A stretch of 64,000 nucleotides of DNA, from contig CAWBRY010000005.1 of NCBI GenBank assembly GCA_963791295.1, positions 1 to 64,000 on the forward strand. Reading direction: 5' to 3'. This document shows positions 46,511 to 54,841 of the stretch, piece after piece. Source of the stretch: CAWBRY01 sp963791295 (GTDB lineage: Bacteria > Bacteroidota > Bacteroidia > Chitinophagales > Chitinophagaceae). Within the stretch, counting starts at the first letter, position 1. Each line of letters opens with the position of its first letter. A program made the position numbers and the translations under genes. The notes beneath the pieces were generated by a model. The model ran no database searches. It saw only the letters and a program-made list of their open reading frames with translations, and had not been told where the DNA came from.

Positions 46511-48097
46511 CTAGCTGGTTAATTGTTGTTTAATCGGAATACTGATGATAAATTCAGTTCCTATTCCGGGCTTCGAAAGTACTTCGATTTCTCCATTGTG
46601 TTTTTGAATAATTCCATAAGAAATTGATAATCCGAGGCCAGTGCCTTTGCCCACGTCTTTGGTTGTGAAAAATGGATCAAATATTTTTTTGCGAATTTCT
46701 TCAGACATGCCTGCACCTGTATCGCGAATGGATATTTTCACCTGATTATCAGCCTGCCATGTTTTGATAAATATTTTCCCTTCCGCAGGAATAGCCTGGA
46801 TAGCATTAGAAAGAACATTCATCAATACCTGGTTGACCTGGCCGGGGAAACAATCCACCTCAGGAATCATACCGAAATCCTTTTCCACTTCAATCCGGTT
46901 TTTATAAGAACTATGTAACAGGATCAGTGTAGATTCCAGGCTTTCATTCAAATTCGATTTGCGATAAACATTTTGATCGAGCCTCGAAAAATTCCTAAGC
47001 CCTTTTACGATTTCCGAGGTTCGGATGGCGCCATCTTCAATCCCTTTTAGCAAATCATTCACTTCTTTCATCGTCAGGTCGATCCTCGAATCCTGTTTGA
47101 AGCGATTTATTTCTGAAAACTCTTTTTGCAATCCTTTTTCTTCAATGAGGAGTTCATATCGGGAAATTACATTCAGGATGTCAGCCATGTCTTCTTTCAA
47201 GGGTTTGATATTTGCCGACACAAAATTGATAGGATTATTGATTTCATGTGCAATACCTGCGGTCAGTTGACCAAGCGAAGCCATTTTTTCAGCCTGGATC
47301 AATTGTTCCTGCGCCGCCTTCAAATCTGCTACGGTAGCATGCAATGCTTCATTGGCCTTGCCCAGGTCCTGATTGGCCTTCTTTAATTCTTCGCGGGCCT
47401 TGGCAAGGTCGGAGACCATTTTATTAAAGGCCCTGGACAGATCGCCGATTTCATCTCCCGATCGGCTGGTCACGCGTTGAGCCAGGTCTCCTTCACCAAC
47501 TTTATTGGCTGCATTGCGGAGAGCCAATACCGGCACGCTAATATTCCTGGATAACCAAAATCCGATAACGATCCCAATGATAAAGACCAATCCACTTACG
47601 AGCAATGATGTCGTGCGGATCTGCTTCCTGTTTTTTATGATGCTTTCGGTGGAGAGGCAAAGCTCGATGGCAATTCCCTGTCCTCTTAAGCCAAGCGCCA
47701 CTTTGGCTAACCGGAGGATCGTATCCCTACCCGCATGTGCGAGCGTATTTACCCACGCACTGTCGTCGGGATAAGTTTGAAGAATCGAATTCGCGATGGT
47801 GTAACCCGAACGATCGCTTTTCCAGGTTGTATCCATGGCAATCATTTTCACATAAATAAGGCTTGGATTTCCCTGGACAAAGCTCAACGCTTCCCTGACA
47901 GCGCCATACTCCTCCACTCGCCATGCGAACTTAACCCCAAAGGCAATGGTATTGGCGAGGTTTTGCGCTTCGTTGACAAAGTCATTCTTCATTATCCTTT
48001 CCTGTTGCGAAGGAAAATAAATAAGAGTAAAGAATGAAAACATCAGGACAATGGCTAAAACCGTCGACCAGATCTTTGTCTGTAAGTTGATTCGCAT
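46511..48097 (-). CDS. Membrane sensor histidine kinase
   Basis: 528 residues. TM1 (about 9-30), a periplasmic sensor (about 31-165; WRVEEYGAVREALSFVQGN, no recognised domain), TM2 (about 167-190), HAMP (about 190-242; LSRNISVPVLALRNAANKVGEGDLAQRV), coiled coil, HisKA-type dimerisation helix with His in GQLTAGIAHEINNPINF (about residue 280), and HATPase: N-box LMNVLSNAIQAIP, G1 IRDTGAGMSEEI, G2 GKGTGLGLSISYGI. Cognate partner of the receiver-cyclase encoded 3 bp downstream. The next gene upstream, a PstS-like binding protein, is a plausible source of the signal. Confidence 0.9.
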   Translation of the reverse strand: MRINLQTKIWSTVLAIVLMFSFFTLIYFPSQQERIMKNDFVNEAQNLANTIAFGVKFAWRVEEYGAVREALSFVQGNPSLIYVKMIAMDTTWKSDRSGYTIANSILQTYPDDSAWVNTLAHAGRDTILRLAKVALGLRGQGIAIELCLSTESIIKNRKQIRTTSLLVSGLVFIIGIVIGFWLSRNISVPVLALRNAANKVGEGDLAQRVTSRSGDEIGDLSRAFNKMVSDLAKAREELKKANQDLGKANEALHATVADLKAAQEQLIQAEKMASLGQLTAGIAHEINNPINFVSANIKPLKEDMADILNVISRYELLIEEKGLQKEFSEINRFKQDSRIDLTMKEVNDLLKGIEDGAIRTSEIVKGLRNFSRLDQNVYRKSNLNESLESTLILLHSSYKNRIEVEKDFGMIPEVDCFPGQVNQVLMNVLSNAIQAIPAEGKIFIKTWQADNQVKISIRDTGAGMSEEIRKKIFDPFFTTKDVGKGTGLGLSISYGIIQKHNGEIEVLSKPGIGTEFIISIPIKQQLTS

Positions 48098-48192
48098 ATT
48101 AATGAATCCTACTTTGAAACGAAATGGGAGGATGCAGATATTTTCCTACACTAAAGGGTGGTTTGATTTGGGTCATTGATCCTGCAAAAGTA

Positions 48193-48675
48193 TCAAAATG
48201 AGTTTTTCCCATTGATGGAGACCACCTTGATATTAGAACCGACCGAGAATTTGCCGGTGACTCCGATGGCTCCGGGATTGTCAGCGACGTAATCCTCCAA
48301 ATCCTGTATTGAATTAAAAACGACAGGGGGATCTCCCTTTCCGGCAAATTGAAGACCTACCAGGAATCTCTTTACAGCCTCACTACTCATTTCGTAGATC
48401 TTAGAACATGTATTTCTTCCTATGGGCGTGGTTGTTTTCATCATCACGATAGTCACTTTTGTTCCATCACTCCAGCGTTGCCTTTCACCTTTGAATACAG
48501 ATTTTAGTTCAGCCATCCTCATGCTCGATGGCGCTCCTTTTGGGTTACTGATGACAGTGATCGTTGTATCCTGCGCGCGGGCCGTCAGTCCAATGGCCAA
48601 TACCAACAATACAGACATATATCGCCTGTATGTTGCGTACACCCATTTCACAAAAACTGAATTTCTACTTTTCAT
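48193..48675 (-). CDS. Small exported PstS-like (PBP-like) phosphate-binding domain protein
   Basis: 160 residues. An N-terminal signal region ends at GLTARAQ. ATG 48618 (MSVLLVLAIGLTARAQ) would also serve as start; 48675 adds 19 residues with a long basic n-region. The mature part (ISNPKGAPSSMRMAELKSVFKGERQRWSDGTKVT ... IYEMSSEAVKRFLVGLQFAGKGDPPVVFNSIQDLEDYVADNPGAIGVTG) matches the PBP-like domain of phosphate ABC-transporter-type substrate-binding proteins. It is only half of a full PstS and there is no ABC permease nearby, so it probably acts as a sensor rather than a transporter. Confidence 0.82.
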   Translation of the reverse strand: MKSRNSVFVKWVYATYRRYMSVLLVLAIGLTARAQDTTITVISNPKGAPSSMRMAELKSVFKGERQRWSDGTKVTIVMMKTTTPIGRNTCSKIYEMSSEAVKRFLVGLQFAGKGDPPVVFNSIQDLEDYVADNPGAIGVTGKFSVGSNIKVVSINGKNSF

Positions 48676-48678
48676 ATT

Positions 48679-49698
48679 CTAAAATCCGACCGCCACCTGC
48701 GCCGTAAATTTATTTGAGTTGCCTATGCCATTCTGATGCTGATGCTGGTATTCTACCTTCACCACCGCCAGATAATTTATATTAAACCTTAGTCCTGCAA
48801 CGAAAGACGTTGTATTGGGCGTATGATAAAAGATTTCACCCTCCTGGAAATGCAATTGATCCACCCTGACATAAGGAATCCATTTTTCATTGATCTTATA
48901 CCCTGCATACAGGTAAGAAGCCAGGGTCTGTTTGGTGCCGGTAGTATCGGAATGATTTGTCGCTAAAGTACCCTCAGCCAGCGCTTCAAATTTGTTACCG
49001 AAATAGGAGACTGAACCTGTATAAAGATGCTGTTTCACTTTCCAATTCAACCTGGCTCCATCATGAATAATAGAGCCCTTTGAAGCAACATCATTATAAT
49101 AAGAGAATCCAATGCGAAGCTGGTCTACCGGTTTGATATGGACCGCGAGCGTAATCGATTTCATTTTATCAACATCAAGAACGTCTGTAGATCCAAGACC
49201 ATTCCCGACCATCACATCGTATCCGAATTTAAGTTTGCCGAGGTCGTGGCCCTGAACACTTGCTCCAACCGTATGGAGTGGGATGATATTGGCGTCGAAA
49301 AGAAGTGGCCTGTAGATGGTCGGAAAGAAAACCCGCCCATGGTGATAAGTATCGTTCCAGTAATTCAGCGGAGTATGATGCTTACCGATTAAAAGGTTAT
49401 GATTTCCGGCAAAATTGTATTTGATAACCACGCGTTCGATGCTGACCACAAAAGAGGTGGGAGCTGTGAGAGTGGGCCTGAACACACTTTCTCCCAAAAA
49501 TGAAAACCGGTCGTTCAATTCAGACGTAATAAAAAGATCCTGTTCACCAAATCCGAAAGAAGTCTTGCTGTTTTGAACAGTGGTCAGGGCATCAATGAAT
49601 CCCCTGATCTGCGTGTTCTGTGAATGAGAATCTATGGGAAAGTTGAGACATACCAACAGGAGTGCTGGAAATATGCCAAGCTTGATCAGGATTCTCAT
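48679..49698 (-). CDS. Porin-like outer-membrane beta-barrel protein
   Basis: 339 residues with signal peptide (MRILIKLGIFPALLLVCLNFPIDSHSQ). The body alternates aromatic and polar residues in amphipathic strands (FFPTIYRPLLFD, LRIGFSYYND, QHLYTGSVSYFG, YAGYKINEKWIPYVRVDQLHF) and ends in QVAVGF, a terminal aromatic typical of barrel proteins. It resembles small Bacteroidota porins that often stand beside such binding proteins. Overlap-like spacing (3 bp to the next gene's start) indicates one operon with the PBP-like, kinase and cyclase genes. Divergent from the rhodanese gene. Confidence 0.8.
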   Translation of the reverse strand: MRILIKLGIFPALLLVCLNFPIDSHSQNTQIRGFIDALTTVQNSKTSFGFGEQDLFITSELNDRFSFLGESVFRPTLTAPTSFVVSIERVVIKYNFAGNHNLLIGKHHTPLNYWNDTYHHGRVFFPTIYRPLLFDANIIPLHTVGASVQGHDLGKLKFGYDVMVGNGLGSTDVLDVDKMKSITLAVHIKPVDQLRIGFSYYNDVASKGSIIHDGARLNWKVKQHLYTGSVSYFGNKFEALAEGTLATNHSDTTGTKQTLASYLYAGYKINEKWIPYVRVDQLHFQEGEIFYHTPNTTSFVAGLRFNINYLAVVKVEYQHQHQNGIGNSNKFTAQVAVGF

Positions 49699-49806
49699 GA
49701 CGCGAAATTAGCTTTAAAAATATTCTATTATGCCAATTCTGCAAAAATATTTAAACGGTCAATCGATTGGTAGATTTCCTATATAAATTTGAATCAAAAT
49801 AGTTTT

Positions 49807-51036
49807 ATGGCCAGGAAGATTTTTTTATTCAATCTGTTGCTCATGGCGTGCATGAGTATGCGCGCGCAATTTAAAAACGATAATGTGTTATACCGCCTGG
49901 TCTATCTTCAGGACCTATGCCAAACAATGAATGAGAACCCGGACTATCTCCTCCTGGACGTCCGATCCAAAGGTGAGTATGAAGACACTTCCTCCAGTTC
50001 CGTCTACAATATCGGGCGGTTCAAAGATGCCCGGAATATATCTATCCAGGAATTGGGGACGCGGCTTACTGAGATAAAGGATTACAAAGACCGGCCGGTA
50101 TTTGTTTATTGCTCTCATAGTCAACGTAGCCGCCGGGCCTCCAAGATGCTTGCTGACAGCGGGTTCACCAGGGTCTTTAATATTAATTCCGGATTTAGTT
50201 CCACACATCTTTATCCGGCATCATCGATAGAATGTATCCTGGCTAAAACAGAATCACATACAAGCTATAAGATTTTATCACCTCAAGACCTCGTTGACAA
50301 ATTAAAGAAGAATAAGAATGAAGTATTCTTGCTCGACGTGCGTCCCGACTCCATATATAATAACAGGTCGGCCAACGAAAAAATGAATGCTTACGGGATC
50401 GTTAAGGGATCCACTCATATATCCAGAAGCAGCCTGGAAACTCATCTCGACCAGCTTCCTCGCAACAAGCAGATCGTCGTGATCGATGCCATGGGTGATG
50501 AAAGTGCAAAGGCGGCAAGCTGGCTATCTGATAAAGGATTTAAGGATGTTTCAATCCTCTTTAATGGAATTGATGCCTGGATAACGACAGCCCGCCAGGA
50601 CTTCCCCGGCAAGATGGATTACCTGGAGCAGCAGGTTCCGTTTAAAATTCTGGCGTCTTCCGAATTCTCTTCTCTAATTGAAGCCCAACCAGATCATCTA
50701 TTCCTCGATGTCAGAACGTCGGATGAGTTTAATAACCAGGCCAAAGATTCCTGGAGAAATATCGGGCAGCTTAAGAACGCGATAAATATACCTGCTGCAG
50801 ATTTTACTGCAGATAGAAGCGAACTCCAGAACTTCCGCAATAAACCCATATTTGTCTATTCCTTCAGCGGAGGCGAAGAGATATACAGAATCGCACGGAA
50901 GCTGACAGATGCCGGATTCAAGAATGTAAATGTGTTGGCCGGTGGGTTATTCAACCTGCGATGGACCGCGCATAATATCAAAGGGAAGGAAAGGATTGCC
51001 GATGTGGTGGTGAATGTGCCTGAAACTAATCTCTAG
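49807..51036 (+). CDS. Exported protein with three rhodanese domains
   Basis: 409 residues from ATG 49807, with a signal peptide (MARKIFLFNLLLMACMSMRA). Three rhodanese folds follow in order. The first (about 30-145) retains the catalytic Cys102 in VYCSHSQRSRRASKML. In the second (about 150-265) the active loop is IDAMGDESAK and in the third (about 280-395) YSFSGGEEIYR: neither has the Cys. So one sulfurtransferase site and two inactive modules, likely binding domains. It is the only gene on the + strand here, with a TAAATTTG box at 49784-49791 and a TTG at 49767-49769, spacer short at 14 bp. Convergent with the exported Ppx-like gene. Confidence 0.87.
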   Translation: MARKIFLFNLLLMACMSMRAQFKNDNVLYRLVYLQDLCQTMNENPDYLLLDVRSKGEYEDTSSSSVYNIGRFKDARNISIQELGTRLTEIKDYKDRPVFVYCSHSQRSRRASKMLADSGFTRVFNINSGFSSTHLYPASSIECILAKTESHTSYKILSPQDLVDKLKKNKNEVFLLDVRPDSIYNNRSANEKMNAYGIVKGSTHISRSSLETHLDQLPRNKQIVVIDAMGDESAKAASWLSDKGFKDVSILFNGIDAWITTARQDFPGKMDYLEQQVPFKILASSEFSSLIEAQPDHLFLDVRTSDEFNNQAKDSWRNIGQLKNAINIPAADFTADRSELQNFRNKPIFVYSFSGGEEIYRIARKLTDAGFKNVNVLAGGLFNLRWTAHNIKGKERIADVVVNVPETNL

Positions 51037-51045
51037 CCCCCTAAA

Positions 51046-52200
51046 TCACTTAGTCAATGTTTGATCAACATAGGCCGAAACCCATCCAACCTGGCCGTTT
51101 TTAACGAGATAAAATTGTTTGGTCTCGTAAATTGATGTGAATTGTCGCATGATCTTTAACAGCAGCGATGTGCCAGCCAGCAGCGAACGTTGGTCGAAAA
51201 CCGAATGGACTCTCTTAACCTCTTTAGCCATCGCCGCTTTGTTAATCCCCGGTTCATTGACATTAGTTGTAAAATATGAATCTGAGAGTGTCGCGTAATC
51301 ACTGAATATTTTTTCCGCAAATTTCTTCACCTCGTCAAAAGTTACAGTTACGATGGCTTTGTCATAAATCTCGGGATGCATGAGTGTAGCGACGGACCAG
51401 GCGATTCCACCACTGAAGGCGATGTTATCTGTCAGCGGAAATGAACCACTTTCATTGACTGCATAGATGATCTCCGTATTCTCGGCAACGGAGAGTACAC
51501 GAAATAGTTGCTTGTTAAAATTGGCCAGCGTCTTATCATTTTCATCGCAACGCTTTTCGGTAGCATTGGCTGTGCTTTTCGTACCCCAGTTCAATTGAAA
51601 CAGTTTAAACTCTTTGGTATTGCCAAATGGGAAATAACCGCCCTTGGTGTTTCCGCTACCGATGTCAATGAGAAACGTAGTATATCTTTTGGATTCGGGC
51701 ACAATACCCAGGTGAGAAAGGCGAGCTTCCTGCCTGACATCGACGACTTCAACTTTTCTTTCGGGTTCTTTGATCTTCAACCTGAAATCACTCACGAGGT
51801 CGTTGACCAATTTGGTTTTATCTTCCTTTTCGGCCTGCATCTTCACTCCACTGCTCACAACCGTATATACACGGTTTGCAGGGATCTTATAAGTACTGGT
51901 GGCCAGCGTATATAGATTAGATAATCCACTCAATGTAGCTGCCGAAGTCAGTTCAGAAAATGAAATAAAATCGGTATTCACGGTTGTATCCTTCAGGATA
52001 TTAAATGCCCCGCTATTCTGGGCATTCTTACCGATCTCTATAAAACTTAATTTCACTCCCTTCGAACCTACTTCTATCCCTGCGTATACTTGTGAATTAG
52101 TGTATATCTTTTTCCAGTTGTCCTGGCACCACAAACAGGAGGAGCCCATCAGCAGCATAGCCCCCATTAACATTGTCTTCCTGATTTTCTTATTAGCCAT
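51046..52200 (-). CDS. Exported Ppx/GppA-like (ASKHA-fold) protein
   Basis: 384 residues from ATG 52200 with N-terminal signal peptide (MANKKIRKTMLMGAMLLMGS...). The mature part follows the Ppx/GppA fold: phosphate loop 1 as YAGIEVGSKGVKLSFIEIG, TSTYKIPANRVYTVVSSGV, EVVDVRQEARLSHLG (the EEA motif region), and phosphate loop 2 as TTFLIDIGSGNTKGGYFP. Canonical DIGSNS and DVGGGS are changed, so catalysis is uncertain. Ppx/GppA enzymes are cytoplasmic; an exported one has no obvious polyphosphate or ATP substrate. A further start at 52233 would add 11 residues. Confidence 0.75.
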   Translation of the reverse strand: MANKKIRKTMLMGAMLLMGSSCLWCQDNWKKIYTNSQVYAGIEVGSKGVKLSFIEIGKNAQNSGAFNILKDTTVNTDFISFSELTSAATLSGLSNLYTLATSTYKIPANRVYTVVSSGVKMQAEKEDKTKLVNDLVSDFRLKIKEPERKVEVVDVRQEARLSHLGIVPESKRYTTFLIDIGSGNTKGGYFPFGNTKEFKLFQLNWGTKSTANATEKRCDENDKTLANFNKQLFRVLSVAENTEIIYAVNESGSFPLTDNIAFSGGIAWSVATLMHPEIYDKAIVTVTFDEVKKFAEKIFSDYATLSDSYFTTNVNEPGINKAAMAKEVKRVHSVFDQRSLLAGTSLLLKIMRQFTSIYETKQFYLVKNGQVGWVSAYVDQTLTK

Positions 52201-52304
52201 GAAAATATTTTTTAGAAATGGAAATTTAATCATTTGTCATGGGGAATAGATACTATTTATCTTTTAAAAAACAAATGCTTGTGAAAAAAATGTGCCGAAT
52301 TGTA

Positions 52305-53237
52305 TCAATTGAGCAGCAGATCTGTTTTTCCGATAAACTGTGTATTATGATACAGCAAAACCTTATAACTGCCTCTTGACAGTTTTTGAGTAGGAATCGA
52401 GACTTCTACCTTTTTGGTATCACCCTTTGAATATTCAATATTTATTTTACGGGTAAACCGAACTTGTCCATCATTCCTGGTTCTCGTAATCCCGGCTTCC
52501 CAAAGATCATCCTGTATCACGTTACCCGCCGGGTCGGTCAGCACGAGGTAGATGGCTGTATTATTAAACGACATGGCATTGTTCCACACGACGAAGGATA
52601 CAGCAATATATTTTGTTTTTCTAGCATCCGATGTCGATTCCCTTTGGTTTGGTTCCAGTTCATTTAATGCCCTTATACTTAGCTCGCAGGCACGAAAGGT
52701 CAACTCTGCATTGTAGACAGGCAGGATATCTTTCCGGCTGGAGTCAATAGTTTTACGATTATCGGGTTTGAGCTGTTGTTTGACCAGCGCGGGTTTTGTC
52801 TTTGCAGTTTGAGTATCCTTTGCAATCTGCTTTGAATTCAGTTTTTTTAAAGAGTCCTCTGTGGCTTTTGCAATTTCCTTTGTCAATGAATCTGTTTGCG
52901 TGCTGAGTGCAGACAAGTTTTGTTGCAGGATCTTGATCTTTTCTCCAGCCTTATGCAAATCTGTCCTGGAAAGATTTGGATCGTCCAGCATCCTGGAAAT
53001 CTCATTGCGTAAAATGACAATGCCTTCCAGTTTTGCTTCGACCCCTTTAGCGCTGTCTGATACAATCTCGAGTAATTCCGTTTTAAGACTATCCTTGCGA
53101 GGCTTAACGGGCGTTTCGGGCACATACACCACCTTTGCCTGCTTCCTGTATTCTTTTTTATCGTAAATGTGGTATATCCAGGTTGCAACTATGGCCAGCG
53201 CCAAAAGCACGAGTAGCAATGACTTGGACTCCTTCAT
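52305..53237 (-). CDS. Membrane-anchored coiled-coil protein with beta-rich C-terminal domain
   Basis: 310 residues, one N-terminal transmembrane anchor (about 7-26, MKESKSLLLVLLALAIVATW...), then a long charged coiled coil (about 40-145), a Lys/Gln-rich linker, and a C-terminal beta domain (about 175-310; ELTFRACELSIRALNELEP, KTKYIAVSFVVWNNAMSFNN, VRFTRKINIEYSKGDTKKVEVSIPTQKLSRGSYKVLLYHN). No family recognised. The topology is most likely C-terminus out. It precedes the exported Ppx-like gene by 104 bp on the same strand, so the two may form a pair. Confidence 0.75.
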   Translation of the reverse strand: MKESKSLLLVLLALAIVATWIYHIYDKKEYRKQAKVVYVPETPVKPRKDSLKTELLEIVSDSAKGVEAKLEGIVILRNEISRMLDDPNLSRTDLHKAGEKIKILQQNLSALSTQTDSLTKEIAKATEDSLKKLNSKQIAKDTQTAKTKPALVKQQLKPDNRKTIDSSRKDILPVYNAELTFRACELSIRALNELEPNQRESTSDARKTKYIAVSFVVWNNAMSFNNTAIYLVLTDPAGNVIQDDLWEAGITRTRNDGQVRFTRKINIEYSKGDTKKVEVSIPTQKLSRGSYKVLLYHNTQFIGKTDLLLN

Positions 53238-53245
53238 ACTAATCG

Positions 53246-53274
53246 CAAACTACTTATTTCTAGATCAACTGCAA
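53246..53274 (-). promoter_or_regulatory. Promoter of the coiled-coil/Ppx-like gene pair
   Basis: On the - strand TTG (53274-53272), a 19-bp spacer, and TAGTTTG (53252-53246), one base short of TAnnTTTG. Transcription would start about 53240, only a few bases ahead of ATG 53237. Confidence 0.4.
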
Positions 53275-53329
53275 TATTTCCAAACGGCTATTGTGGAAAA
53301 AATGAGGAATACAAAAGATTTAAACGGGG

Positions 53330-53518
53330 CTATCGTAAATTAACGATACCTGTTTTCGCCGAATTGGACCGCCGCGGGCTGGTATCTACAAAAAAAGCCA
53401 CTGAATTTGATTCAGTGGCCTTTGCAGATATTTTTTGGAGAAGCCCGGTTACGCGATAATAACCGAAGGCGTCCATGATTGATCTGTTAGATGTCATGAA
53501 TACCTCCTTTTCTTTGGT
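53330..53518 (-). ncRNA. Short - strand transcript with a strong Shine-Dalgarno and its own terminator (candidate small ORF/sRNA)
   Basis: This describes the only stretch over 300 bases without an established gene (53238-53587). On the - strand AAGGAGGT (53509-53502) stands 4 bases ahead of ATG 53497, an exact Shine-Dalgarno in a phylum that rarely uses one. The ORF runs 55 codons to TAG 53330 (MTSNRSIMDAFGYYRVTGLL...), but its second half runs through an intrinsic terminator (53420-53390). The RNA would then be about 130 nt, perhaps from a weak TTG-N20-TAATTTCA promoter (53555-53525). A second in-frame ATG is at 53476. Possible readings are a small protein, a leader peptide with attenuation for the gene at 53237, or an sRNA with an SD decoy. 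No family recognised. Confidence 0.4.
53390..53420 (-). terminator. Intrinsic terminator on the - strand
   Basis: On the - strand GCCACTGAA (53419-53411 side), a 5-base loop and TTCAGTGGC make a perfect 9-bp stem, followed by seven T. It would end the short Shine-Dalgarno transcript or attenuate the downstream gene. Confidence 0.8.
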
Positions 53519-53587
53519 GAACTATGAAATTATAAAAATCAATTGATATCTACAACATGTGCCTTATATACTTAATATCTAAAACTC

Positions 53588-54754
53588 CTACAAAGTCCTG
53601 CTCCCTTCATACAATTCAAATTCAAGCAGGCGACAATCGATAGTACTGGTATAAAATTCGATGCGTCGTTTAGGTTTCAGTCCAATCTTTTTAGCGAGGT
53701 CCAGGTTACCTGTAAATATATAGCCCGTATATCCCTTGCATTTTTGTTTCATGAAATCACCCATGCGCCGGTACACAGCTTCCAAAGTATCCGTCTGACC
53801 AAGCCGTTCGCCATATTCAGGATTAAAAAAAATGATCCCCTTAGATGCATTTGGTATTACTGTTTCCTGGAAATCACACACAGCAAACTCGATGAGATCT
53901 TCCACTCCGGCTGCACGTGCGTTCTTCTCCGCATTTTCTATTGCCCTCGCGCTTAGGTCGGTCGCGATCACACGAAATCCGGAAAGGTCGCGGATCTGTG
54001 ATTCAATTCTTTTCCTTTCCATCAGATAAACTGATTCATCATACCCTTGTAAATGCATGAACGCGTAATTGTTCCTGAAAAGGGCGGGACTTCTGTTGGT
54101 GGCGACCATTGCAGCTTCGATAGCGATGGTTCCTGAACCACACATTGGATTTACAAATGGTGAAACGCGATCCCATTTACTTGCATAGATCGTTGCTGCT
54201 GCAAGGGCTTCCAGCATAGGCGCCAGTCCGGGTATCTTGCGATATCCATGCCTGGCTAGCGAATCGCCCGAACTGTCAATAAATATTTCTGCATTTGTAT
54301 TCTTCCAAAATAGGTGGAAGACAGCGCCTTTTAATTCGGAGCCGGTATCGGGTCGATGAACCCTTTTTTGACGAATACGATCAACAATAGCATCTTTCAC
54401 CCGGAGGTTAGCATAGAGATTATTGTCGATCGAATCATTCGTTACGTTACTGGTTATCGAAAAATAGCCAGGGTCCGGCAATATATCCTCCCAGGGGAGG
54501 CCAAGAATCCTCTTATAAACTTCATCCGGAGTATTTGCTTCAAATTTATGCAGGCTATACAATACCTGGCTGGCACAGCGAAGGTTCAGATTTAATCGAA
54601 TGCAATCATTTAAAGTAGCATGAAGGCGAACGCCTGTTACAAAAATTTCTTCGACCTCAAATCCCAGACTTTTGACCTCAAGACTTAGCCATTCCGACAG
54701 ACGCTTCGGACAGGTAATGATTACATTGGACTTGTTGTTGAAGAAAGTTTTGAT
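53588..54754 (-). CDS. RlmL-like class I SAM-dependent RNA methyltransferase
   Basis: About 389 residues, THUMP-type N-terminal domain plus an N6-adenine/guanine methyltransferase domain. The C-terminal part has VNPMCGSGTIAIEAAMVATN (SAM motif), RVIATDLSARAIENAEKNARAAGVEDLIEF and the NPPY-like IIFFNPEYGERLG, the catalytic (N/D)PPY being NPEY. Homologous to E. coli RlmL (23S m2G2445). The family-like sequence begins IKTFFNNKSNVIITCPKRL at about 54754, but no ATG, GTG or TTG precedes it in frame; the first TTG is 54562, which would remove 64 conserved residues. The start is therefore unresolved (see finding at 54752). The stop is TAG 53588. Confidence 0.8.
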   Translation of the reverse strand: MKTFFNNKSNVIITCPKRLSEWLSLEVKSLGFEVEEIFVTGVRLHATLNDCIRLNLNLRCASQVLYSLHKFEANTPDEVYKRILGLPWEDILPDPGYFSITSNVTNDSIDNNLYANLRVKDAIVDRIRQKRVHRPDTGSELKGAVFHLFWKNTNAEIFIDSSGDSLARHGYRKIPGLAPMLEALAAATIYASKWDRVSPFVNPMCGSGTIAIEAAMVATNRSPALFRNNYAFMHLQGYDESVYLMERKRIESQIRDLSGFRVIATDLSARAIENAEKNARAAGVEDLIEFAVCDFQETVIPNASKGIIFFNPEYGERLGQTDTLEAVYRRMGDFMKQKCKGYTGYIFTGNLDLAKKIGLKPKRRIEFYTSTIDCRLLEFELYEGSRTL

Positions 54755-54763
54755 TGATGATTG

Positions 54764-54835
54764 ATTATTGATTATTGAGGGAAGCTCTTCATTGTTCGTG
54801 GTTTAATAAATAATTAATAATTAATAATCAATAAT
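54764..54835. repeat. AT-rich inverted repeat between the methyltransferase and ferritin genes
   Basis: ATTATTGATTATT (54764-54776) and its exact complement AATAATCAATAAT (54823-54835) flank a 46-bp segment, next to short AT-tandem tracts on both sides (TGATTGATGATTGATTATT, TAATTAATAATTAATAATC). It could form a long hairpin or be a mobile-type repeat. It begins just where the methyltransferase N-terminus would lie. Confidence 0.6.
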
Positions 54836-54841
54836 TCCACC

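Noticed and set aside
53330..53497. A certain 55-residue protein gene
   Set aside because: Codons run through an intrinsic terminator and there is no recognisable family, so it is listed only as a candidate transcript.
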